This document shows positions 5,331 through 10,663 of a DNA stretch of 10,663 nt, piece after piece. The notes under the pieces were generated by a model that saw nothing but the letters and a program-made list of their open reading frames with translations, did not search any database and had not been told where the DNA came from. Numbering within the stretch: the first letter of the stretch is position 1; each line of letters begins with the position of its first letter. This DNA comes from a bacterium (GTDB lineage Bacteria > Actinomycetota > Acidimicrobiia > Acidimicrobiales > Bin134): positions 277 to 10,939 of the forward strand of contig JAPPKI010000409.1 in NCBI GenBank assembly GCA_028820035.1, written 5' to 3'. The translations under genes and the position numbers were made by a program.

Positions 5331-8149
5331 TCCTCGCCTTCGAGGTCGGACGGCAATTCGTCTTCATCGGCGCGGTCAACGGGCTCTCATACGCTCTGTT
5401 GGCCCTCGGGGTAATCCTCATCTACCGGTCGAGCCGCATCATCAATTTCGCGGTGGGCGCCACTGGGGTACTGGCTAGCCAGGTGATGGCCCATCTGGTG
5501 ATCCGCTATGGCGCGCCGTACTGGACCGGTGTCGTGCTCGCCGTGCTGGCTGGGGCCGTGTTCTTGGGGGTGGCCGAGCTGACCGTGGTGCGCCGCTTGT
5601 TCGCCGCTCCCCGGGTGATCCTCCTGGTGGCCACCATCGGGCTGGCCCAGCTAGCCCAAGCCCTCATATTCGCCCTGCCCGAAGCCTCGGCGGCCGACAA
5701 GCGGCATCGGTTCCCCACGCCGTGGACCCGGGAGCTGGAGTGGTTCGGCGTCCGCATCGAGGGAGGCGAGTTCGTCCTGTTCGTCGCCTCCGCCGCCGCG
5801 GTGGTGGCGCTGAGCATCTGGGTGAGGTGGTCGGCGTGGGGTCGGGCCATCCGGGCCACCGCGGCCGATCCCGACCGGGCTCGACTAGCCGGCATCCATC
5901 CGGGGCGGGTGTCGACGGTGGTGTGGGCGCTCACCGGTGCGTTCGCCGGTCTGGTCACGGTGTTCCAAGAAGCCGACTCCATCGGCTCGTTCGTGGCCAC
6001 TAGCCCCGGCCACGCCACCATGACCCGGGTGCTGGTGGTGGCGGTGTGCGCATCGTTCGTGTCGTTCAGTGTGGCGGTGGCCGCCGGGATCATCCTCGGC
6101 ATCGTGGAGGCTCTGGTGAGGGTCAACTACCCGCTCGATCTGGGGAGATTTGAAGCTGTGCTGCTGCTGGTGGCGATTCTCGGCATCGTGGCCACCACCC
6201 GCCGAGGGGCCCCTGATGAGGCCGGCGCCTTCTCTTTCAGCCCCCGGATTCGCCCCATTCCGGCCCGGCTGCGCTCGATCTGGTGGGTTCGCAACCACTC
6301 TCGAATCCTGGCCGCAGTTGGGGTGGCCATTGCCGCGATGGTGCCGGTGTTCGTAACCACGGCCAGCCGCACTTTCCGCTACAGCGAGATCCTGCTCATG
6401 GCGCTGGCCGCCCTCTCCTTGGTGGTGCTGGTGGGCTGGAGCGGGCAGATCTCGCTCGGCCAAGGCGCGTTCGCCGGCCTGGGCGCGCTGACCACCACTG
6501 CACTGGTGAGCGGCAACGATCTCGGACTCGGGGTTGCCGGGTTCGACGTGGTCGTGCCCATGCCTGAGCTGCATTTCTTGTGGGCGGCGGTGTGGGGCAC
6601 CGCGGTGGCGGCCGCGGCGTCGGTGATCGTGGGCATCGGTGCGCTCCGGGCCCGGGGCCTGTTGCTGGCCGTGGTCACCCTGGCGTTTGCGGTAGCGGCG
6701 GAGAAGTTCTTCTTCACCCGGCCCTTCCTCAGCGGCGGCAGCCAAACCTCCGCACTCTTGGAACGAGCCCACATTGGGCCCATCGACCTTGCCCCCCAGC
6801 GAACCTATTTCTATCTGGCCCTGATCGGCTTGGTGCTGGGGGTGGTGTTCACCGCCCACCTGCGCCGCACCGGTATCGGCCGCCGGATCGTGGCCACCAG
6901 GGAGAACCCGTCGGCCGCGGCGGCGGCCACCGTGTGGCCCACCGGATCAAAGGTGCTGGCCTTCGCCTTGGGCGGCGGGTTGGCCGGCTTCGCCGGGGCG
7001 CTGCTGGCCGGGCTGTACTCCACAGTGCTGTTCTCGTTCTTCTCGGTGGACGCATCGTTCAGGGTGGTGGCCATCGCGGTGATCGGCGGCATTGGCTCGG
7101 TGATCGGCCCGGTGCTCGGGTCACTGTGGGTGATCGGGCTTCCCGCCTTCTGGCCCGACTCGGCTCTGATCCCGGTGCTGACCAGCAGTCTGGGAATCCT
7201 GGTGCTGCTCATGTACGCGCCAGGAGGGTTCGTGCAGCTCTGGTACATGGCCCGGGACTCGTACTTCAGCTGGCTGGCCCAGAAGAAACCCGCGCCCCCG
7301 GTGCGCGGGCGCGACATTCCCGCGCCGACATCGATACCCGCACCACCATCGTCAGTCGCGTTGGCAACCAGCGAGCTCACCGTGCGCTACGGCCCCCGGG
7401 TTGCGGTGAACCAGGTGAATCTTGAGATTGCCCACGGCGAAATCGTGGGGCTCATCGGTACCAACGGCGCAGGCAAGACCTCGTTCATGAACGGGGTGGG
7501 CGGCCTTGTTCCTGCCGATGGGCGGGTGGAGGTCTACGGAACCGACGTGAGCCGGCTGGCGTCCCATCGCCGCCACCGCCATCACTTGGGCCGGGCCTTT
7601 CAGGCCGCCACCCTGTTCGGTGACCTCACTGTGCGAGAGACGGTGCAGGTGGCGCTAGAGCGGCGGGTACGCACCCGTTTCTGGCCCGCCGCCCTAGCCC
7701 TGCCACCGGGATTCCGGCACGAACGGCGTCAGGTCGGGGTGGCCGACGACCTGATCGGATTCTTCGGCCTGGGAGACTACGCCGAGAAATTCGTGGCCGA
7801 GCTGTCCACCGGAACTCGCCGGATCGTAGAGCTGGCCTGCCTGGTGGCCGGCGGATCCCGACTGTTATGCCTCGACGAGCCCACTGCCGGAGTGGCTCAG
7901 CGGGAGGCCGAGGCTTTGGTGCCGTTGCTGCACGGAGTTCGCCGAGAGCTGGACGCCTCGGTGCTGTTGATTGAGCACGACATGCCGCTGGTGATGTCCA
8001 TCAGCGACCGCATTTATTGCATGGACGCCGGGGAGGTGATCGCCGAGGGGACGCCGGCCGCGGTGCGCGACAACCCCCTGGTGGTGGCCGGCTACCTCGG
8101 CACCGACACTCGGGCCATCGCCCGATCAGACGCAGGAGCCGAACTGTGA
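5327..8149 (+). CDS. LivH-LivM-LivG fusion: permease pair and ATPase of the HAAT importer in one chain
   Basis: This 940-residue protein supplies both membrane subunits and one ATPase. A LivH-like permease occupies about 1-290 (ending near GIILGIVEALVRV). A LivM-like permease spans about 325-640, marked by GWSGQISLGQGAFAGLGA at 370-387. A Pro-rich linker (about 655-680) leads to a LivG-like ATPase: Walker A GTNGAGKTS (711-719, Lys717), signature LSTGTRR (826-832), Walker B CLDEP (Glu851) and H-loop IEHDM (His884). The combined length fits three intact subunits, so nothing looks truncated. LSTGT departs from the LSGGQ consensus but resembles what I recall from actinobacterial LivG-type proteins. 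It starts at a GTG inside the GTGA overlap with the MFS-LivF gene, 7 bases after GGAAG, so translation is probably coupled. Permease-ATPase fusions of this transporter family are known in actinobacteria. It should pair with the LivF domain of the preceding protein. Confidence 0.93.
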   Translation: MILAFEVGRQFVFIGAVNGLSYALLALGVILIYRSSRIINFAVGATGVLASQVMAHLVIRYGAPYWTGVVLAVLAGAVFLGVAELTVVRRLFAAPRVILLVATIGLAQLAQALIFALPEASAADKRHRFPTPWTRELEWFGVRIEGGEFVLFVASAAAVVALSIWVRWSAWGRAIRATAADPDRARLAGIHPGRVSTVVWALTGAFAGLVTVFQEADSIGSFVATSPGHATMTRVLVVAVCASFVSFSVAVAAGIILGIVEALVRVNYPLDLGRFEAVLLLVAILGIVATTRRGAPDEAGAFSFSPRIRPIPARLRSIWWVRNHSRILAAVGVAIAAMVPVFVTTASRTFRYSEILLMALAALSLVVLVGWSGQISLGQGAFAGLGALTTTALVSGNDLGLGVAGFDVVVPMPELHFLWAAVWGTAVAAAASVIVGIGALRARGLLLAVVTLAFAVAAEKFFFTRPFLSGGSQTSALLERAHIGPIDLAPQRTYFYLALIGLVLGVVFTAHLRRTGIGRRIVATRENPSAAAAATVWPTGSKVLAFALGGGLAGFAGALLAGLYSTVLFSFFSVDASFRVVAIAVIGGIGSVIGPVLGSLWVIGLPAFWPDSALIPVLTSSLGILVLLMYAPGGFVQLWYMARDSYFSWLAQKKPAPPVRGRDIPAPTSIPAPPSSVALATSELTVRYGPRVAVNQVNLEIAHGEIVGLIGTNGAGKTSFMNGVGGLVPADGRVEVYGTDVSRLASHRRHRHHLGRAFQAATLFGDLTVRETVQVALERRVRTRFWPAALALPPGFRHERRQVGVADDLIGFFGLGDYAEKFVAELSTGTRRIVELACLVAGGSRLLCLDEPTAGVAQREAEALVPLLHGVRRELDASVLLIEHDMPLVMSISDRIYCMDAGEVIAEGTPAAVRDNPLVVAGYLGTDTRAIARSDAGAEL

Positions 8150-8721
8150 CCTCTGCCTTTGCCGACCCGCCGATCACCCCCAAGGCGGCCGCTACTCGAG
8201 CCCGGATCTTGGATATCGCCGCCGCGGTGTTCATCGAGCACGGCTATGCCGCGGTCTCGCTGCGGGACATCGCCAAGGTTGCCGGGGTAACCAAGGGGGC
8301 TATCTACGGGCACTTCCGGTCGAAGGGCCAACTCTTGGTGGAGGTGATCCGCACCCAGCTGGCCGAGCGCGATGCCCGGTTCGACATGGACGCCGTAGCA
8401 GAACAGCCGATGACCACCTTCGTCCAGTTCATCAACCCCGACAGCCGCGATCTGAGGCTGTTGCAGATCGACGCGGCCGCAGCCGCTCGCCATGATCTCG
8501 ATGTCGCCGCCGGGCTTGAGGAGATCTACGCCGCTCGCAGCGCCTGGATCCTCGACACCCTGCGCCGCCTCGACTCCCCCGAAACGCTGCTCTACATCAT
8601 CAATGCCCTCTCGGCGGGCGTCGGCGCACAAGAAGCCCACGGCCGGATTGCTCCTGATCCCAACGCGTGGTCCAACGCGGTAGCTCGCCTGTTCGGGGTA
8701 GCCGATAAGTCGAAAACCTGA
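8146..8721 (+). CDS. TetR-family transcriptional regulator
   Basis: This 191-residue protein has a typical TetR N-terminal DNA-binding domain: ATRARILDIAAAVFIEHGYAAVS leads into the helix-turn-helix at about 38-57 (SLRDIAKVAGVTKGAIYGHF), then RSKGQLL. The C-terminal ligand and dimerisation region is unremarkable and does not identify an inducer. The GTG start at 8146 overlaps the transporter stop as GTGA and lies 7 bases after AGGAG. A reading from further upstream would run through the LivG coding end and was rejected. As last gene of the operon it probably represses its own operon, and possibly the divergent glycosidase, releasing when the imported compound or a breakdown product binds. That role is inferred from position only. 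Confidence 0.92.
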   Translation: MTSAFADPPITPKAAATRARILDIAAAVFIEHGYAAVSLRDIAKVAGVTKGAIYGHFRSKGQLLVEVIRTQLAERDARFDMDAVAEQPMTTFVQFINPDSRDLRLLQIDAAAAARHDLDVAAGLEEIYAARSAWILDTLRRLDSPETLLYIINALSAGVGAQEAHGRIAPDPNAWSNAVARLFGVADKSKT

Positions 8722-8753
8722 CTAGGGCCGTTGGCGGCGTGGGGCATTCGATC

Positions 8754-8767
8754 TGGCGTATCCGCCA
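8754..8767. promoter_or_regulatory. Inverted repeat TGGCG-TATC-CGCCA upstream of the fur-like gene
   Basis: Perfect 5-base arms are separated by 4 bases and end 4 bases before the predicted -10 of the metalloregulator gene, so a protein bound here could block transcription. It does not resemble the AT-rich classical Fur box. The arms are short and chance occurrence in GC-rich DNA is possible. It could instead form a small hairpin after the TetR gene, but there is no T-run. Confidence 0.3.
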
Positions 8768-8771
8768 TCGG

Positions 8772-8783
8772 TAGGATGCCCTG
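8772..8783 (+). promoter_or_regulatory. Predicted -10 element giving a leaderless transcript for the fur-like gene
   Basis: TAGGAT (8772-8777) fits the TANNNT -10 pattern used by actinobacterial housekeeping sigma factors. Six bases separate it from the ATG at 8784, so initiation would fall on or next to the start codon. The best -35 (TTCGAT, 8747-8752) is poorly spaced at 19 bases. GGTAGGA could instead act as a ribosome site if transcription starts further upstream. Confidence 0.45.
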
Positions 8784-9227
8784 ATGGGCGAGCGACTGGC
8801 GCAAACCCACGAGTTGGTGTCGGCCCGCCTGCATAAAGCTGGCCAGCTCTACACCAAAGGCCGACGAGAGCTCGTGGAACTTCTCGTCCGCACTGCTCGA
8901 CCTGCGACCATCCCCGAGATGCTCGAGCTCCGGCCCCGCCTGACCCAGAGCTCGCTCTACCGCAACATGGCCGACCTCGAGAGCTTGGGCATTGTTCGGC
9001 GTGTCGTCGGGGTGGATGATCCGACTCGCTACGAATTCTCCGAGGACATAATCGGCCGCCACCACCACGCCATCTGCACCGTGTGCGGCAAAGTTGCCGA
9101 CTTCTTCATGCCCGCCCCGGCCGAACGCAGCCTCGAGACATCACTCGACAAGGCATTGGGCACGACCGGATTTCAGCCGAGCACCCACCGGCTAGACGTC
9201 TTCGGCACCTGCCCCGACTGCGACTGA
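8784..9227 (+). CDS. Fur/Zur-family metal-responsive repressor
   Basis: This 147-residue protein has the length of the ferric uptake regulator family. It has an N-terminal winged helix with TQSSLYRNMADLESLGIVRR (54-73), matching the recognition helix and wing of Fur proteins. A metal and dimerisation domain follows, with His93-His94-His95 and CTVCGKV (Cys98, Cys101). A second CxxC pair (Cys143, Cys146) lies at the C-terminus. The four cysteines would form the structural zinc site. It should bind DNA when loaded with iron or zinc and repress uptake genes. Fur and Zur cannot be told apart from these motifs; the adjoining ABC/ferredoxin cluster favours iron. It is separated from the TetR gene by 62 bases and probably has its own promoter. 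Its last 36 bases overlap the opposite-strand ferredoxin gene. Confidence 0.92.
   Translation: MGERLAQTHELVSARLHKAGQLYTKGRRELVELLVRTARPATIPEMLELRPRLTQSSLYRNMADLESLGIVRRVVGVDDPTRYEFSEDIIGRHHHAICTVCGKVADFFMPAPAERSLETSLDKALGTTGFQPSTHRLDVFGTCPDCD
9192..9227. other. Tail-to-tail overlap of the fur-like and ferredoxin genes
   Basis: The plus-strand Fur/Zur gene ends with TGA at 9225-9227 and the minus-strand ferredoxin gene ends with TAG at 9194-9192. Thirty-six bases, including the Fur CxxC codons, are therefore coding on both strands. No terminator hairpin fits between the two genes, so the two transcripts should be antisense at their ends. Confidence 0.75.
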
Positions 9228-9560
9228 CTGGCGAATAAAGACCCTCGACTGAAGAACCGGAGGCAGCGGCTGCGAGGCGCCGTCAACGAGCCAGTCGCAC
9301 ACCGCAGAAGTGAGCGCAGGATTGTTGATGCCACCCAGCCACACTGATGGCCCGTCGCCGGGGCGAACGATCACGACGTTGGAGTGAGCGCACTCGCCAA
9401 CGCAGTCCACAATGCGAGTTCGAGCGATTGCCGAGATCGCGGCGATCTGCCCGTCGTGGTCGACGCCTGGGTGCTTCCGCTCTGTTCCACAGCAACAGCC
9501 TCGACAGATCTGGATCCGTACGGTGGCACCGGAAGCCAGGAACCCTCGCGCCTTGCTCAT
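9192..9560 (-). CDS. Small thioredoxin-like [2Fe-2S] ferredoxin in a metal uptake operon
   Basis: This 122-residue protein has a cysteine pattern typical of small [2Fe-2S] proteins: QICRGCCCGTERKHPGVDH at 17-35 (Cys19, Cys22, Cys23, Cys24) and DCVGEC at 52-57 (Cys53, Cys57). The CxGxC pair followed by NVVIVRP resembles the second ligand pair of thioredoxin-fold ferredoxins. I recall similar '(2Fe-2S) ferredoxin domain' proteins from actinobacteria beside iron transport genes. It starts at an ATG 13 bases after the ABC ATPase stop, with no strong ribosome site, so it is probably translated from the same message. A plausible role is electron delivery to reduce an imported ferric-siderophore complex, as proposed for FhuF-type proteins; this is inference from context. 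The last 12 codons run antisense to the end of the fur-like gene. Which four cysteines bind the cluster is uncertain because five lie in or near the motifs, plus Cys88. Confidence 0.82.
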   Translation of the reverse strand: MSKARGFLASGATVRIQICRGCCCGTERKHPGVDHDGQIAAISAIARTRIVDCVGECAHSNVVIVRPGDGPSVWLGGINNPALTSAVCDWLVDGASQPLPPVLQSRVFIRQSVAVGAGAEDV

Positions 9561-9573
9561 CGCTGGTGGCCGA

Positions 9574-10338
9574 TCATGGCGCGAGCGGGCCGAACGCAAG
9601 GTGGGAGTATTGCCCATCGGCAAGTCGTCGCACTTCGATGCCGTAGACGGGTTCGAGTACATCGCTTCGCAGCACGTCGTCGGGCCGACCCTGATACACA
9701 ACCGTGCCATGGTCGAGAAGGACGAGATGGTCGCAGTAGCGGCTGGCCAGGTTGAGGTCGTGGAGCACGACGATGGTGTCGATCTTGAGACGCCGAACCA
9801 GCGTGAGCACCTCGTGCTGGTAGCGGACATCGAGATGATTCGTGGGTTCGTCGAGCAGGATGACCGGGCTCTGCTGCGCGATGCACCGGGCGATCATCAC
9901 CCGCTGGCGTTCTCCGCCCGACAGGTGGTTGAGGCTGCGCTCGACGAAGTCCGACATATCCACCAGTTCCAGTCCGTCCAGCGCGGCTTTGCGGTCATCG
10001 TCGGTGAAGCCCTGATGGTCGCCGCGATGAACGTGGCGTCCCAAGAGCACAAACTCGCCCACCGAGATATCGATCCCGTCGGCTGAGGTGTCTTGGGTCA
10101 CGACGGCAACCGAACGGGCAATCGAGCGTTGCGACATTGACCCGATCGCTTCGTCGTCGATGAGAACAGCGCCTCGGTTCGGGCGGAGCATCCCGTACAG
10201 GCAGCGCAGCAGTGATGACTTGCCGCTGCCGTTGGGTCCGATGAGGCCGACAACCTGTTCGGAGCGCGTGCAGAGCTGCGCCCCGGACAGGACATCGACG
10301 GCCCCGAGCCGCAGGTCGATGCCGGTGGCCGCAATCAC
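9574..10338 (-). CDS. FecE/FhuC-type ABC transporter ATPase (iron-siderophore, heme or cobalamin uptake)
   Basis: This 254-residue ATPase powers import of a metal chelate and is full length for the FecE/FhuC/BtuD/HmuV group. Motifs: Walker A GPNGSGKSS (34-42, Lys40), Q-loop VTQDT, signature LSGGERQRV (139-147), Walker B VILLDEP with Asp163 and Glu164, D-loop TNHLDV, and H-loop VLHDLN (His193). All catalytic residues are present. The GTG at 10338 was chosen because the product then begins IAATGIDLRLG, the normal first strand of the domain. It follows the binding-protein stop by 7 bases, whereas an upstream ATG in the same frame would run backwards through that gene. No permease lies between it and the binding protein, so its membrane partner must be upstream, outside the window. 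Family level is certain; iron is favoured over heme or cobalamin because of the ferredoxin and Fur-type neighbours. Confidence 0.92.
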   Translation of the reverse strand: MIAATGIDLRLGAVDVLSGAQLCTRSEQVVGLIGPNGSGKSSLLRCLYGMLRPNRGAVLIDDEAIGSMSQRSIARSVAVVTQDTSADGIDISVGEFVLLGRHVHRGDHQGFTDDDRKAALDGLELVDMSDFVERSLNHLSGGERQRVMIARCIAQQSPVILLDEPTNHLDVRYQHEVLTLVRRLKIDTIVVLHDLNLASRYCDHLVLLDHGTVVYQGRPDDVLRSDVLEPVYGIEVRRLADGQYSHLAFGPLAP

Positions 10339-10345
10339 GGTTTCG

Positions 10346-10663
10346 TCACCCGGTGATCTGATCGCTGAGCAGAGACAGCCCCTCCACCACGAGCGGTGTC
10401 GGTGGCTCGGCAAAGTTGAACAGGAGCGGGTACACCTCGCCCTGCTCGACCGCGGTGATGCTGCTGGCACCCGGAAGCTCGGTAACCAGTGCGCTGATCT
10501 CGTCGGGGGTGAGCTCAAAGTCCTCATAGAGCAGGACCAAGACCTCGGGGTTGCGACCGATGACCTCTTCGATCGAGACCTCGGGCACTCGCTCGCTGAG
10601 TTCGGCGAACACGTTGGTCATGCCCAGGGCCTCCATCAGCGGATGCACCATGCCCAGTGAGGA
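10346..10663 (-). CDS. C-terminal part of a FecB/BtuF-type substrate-binding protein
   Basis: The frame is open from the right edge to a TGA at 10346, giving 105 residues of the C-terminal lobe. Family features are VHPLMEALGMTNVFAEL, where the ligand-facing helix of these clamshell proteins begins, then VSIEEVIGRNPEVLVLLY, the usual 'site of action' strand of Peripla_BP_2 proteins, and a closing helix ending GLSLLSDQITG. In iron and cobalamin systems this protein captures the chelate outside the membrane and delivers it to a FecCD/BtuC permease. The start and any lipoprotein signal lie beyond the window. The close spacing to the ATPase gene marks one operon. The ligand cannot be read from this fragment. 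Confidence 0.8.
   Translation of the reverse strand, partial: SSLGMVHPLMEALGMTNVFAELSERVPEVSIEEVIGRNPEVLVLLYEDFELTPDEISALVTELPGASSITAVEQGEVYPLLFNFAEPPTPLVVEGLSLLSDQITG

Noticed and set aside
5885..6859. A 324-codon open frame on the minus strand
   Set aside because: It is opposite the LivH-LivM permease region and has a His/Gly/Gln-rich composition without hydrophobic or domain structure.
8722..8783. A terminator after the TetR gene
   Set aside because: The only inverted repeat has 5-base arms and no following T-run, and it sits beside a promoter-like -10 element.
10346..10356. Palindrome TCACC-C-GGTGA at the binding-protein/ATPase junction
   Set aside because: The arms are only five bases, it lies within coding sequence at the stop codon, and there is no adjoining T-run. 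It is likely chance.
10339..10527. An upstream ATG start for the FecE-like ATPase
   Set aside because: The extra 63 residues would be read out of frame through the binding-protein gene and have no ATPase character.

Overview
The window is GC-rich, tightly packed bacterial DNA. It uses GTG as well as ATG starts, shows repeated 4-base GTGA stop/start overlaps, and has one apparent leaderless gene. With the fused branched-chain-type transporter genes, this fits a high-GC actinobacterium (Actinomycetota, possibly Acidimicrobiia). The phylum is an inference from style and gene content; no taxonomic marker is present.

Layout. (1) Positions 1-1531, minus strand: the N-terminal 510 residues of a family 3 glycoside hydrolase (beta-glucosidase type) with a PA14 domain, running off the left edge. 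(2) Positions 1532-1617: an 86-base divergent control region with two overlapping face-to-face promoter candidates that share an 11-base palindrome. (3) Positions 1618-8721, plus strand: a four-gene operon encoding a lipoprotein substrate-binding protein of the branched-chain amino acid (HAAT) type; a 738-residue protein that joins a 12-helix MFS carrier to a LivF-type ABC ATPase; a 940-residue LivH-LivM-LivG fusion; and a TetR regulator. (4) Positions 8784-9227, plus strand: a Fur/Zur-family metalloregulator, probably leaderless. (5) Positions 9192-10663, minus strand: the end of a metal/siderophore uptake operon, read in the order binding protein (partial), ABC ATPase, then a small [2Fe-2S] ferredoxin. 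The last gene overlaps the end of the fur-like gene tail to tail.

How the genes fit together. The plus-strand operon should make one membrane complex: the lipoprotein catches the ligand, LivH and LivM form the channel, and LivG plus the MFS-tethered LivF form the ATPase pair. Three polypeptides thus cover the five Liv roles, with an extra 12-helix secondary carrier held on the LivF chain. The divergent glycosidase has no signal peptide and probably acts on something that has entered the cell, so the transporter may import a glycoside or related compound and not simply amino acids. The TetR gene, coupled to the end of the operon, is the obvious candidate for ligand-responsive control at the divergent region. 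The right-hand cluster looks like iron acquisition: uptake ATPase and binding protein, a ferredoxin that could reduce the imported ferric complex, and a Fur-type sensor.

The most unusual item is the MFS-LivF chimera. No stretch longer than 86 bases lacks a gene. No tRNA, rRNA, CRISPR array or insertion sequence was seen, and no convincing rho-independent terminator.
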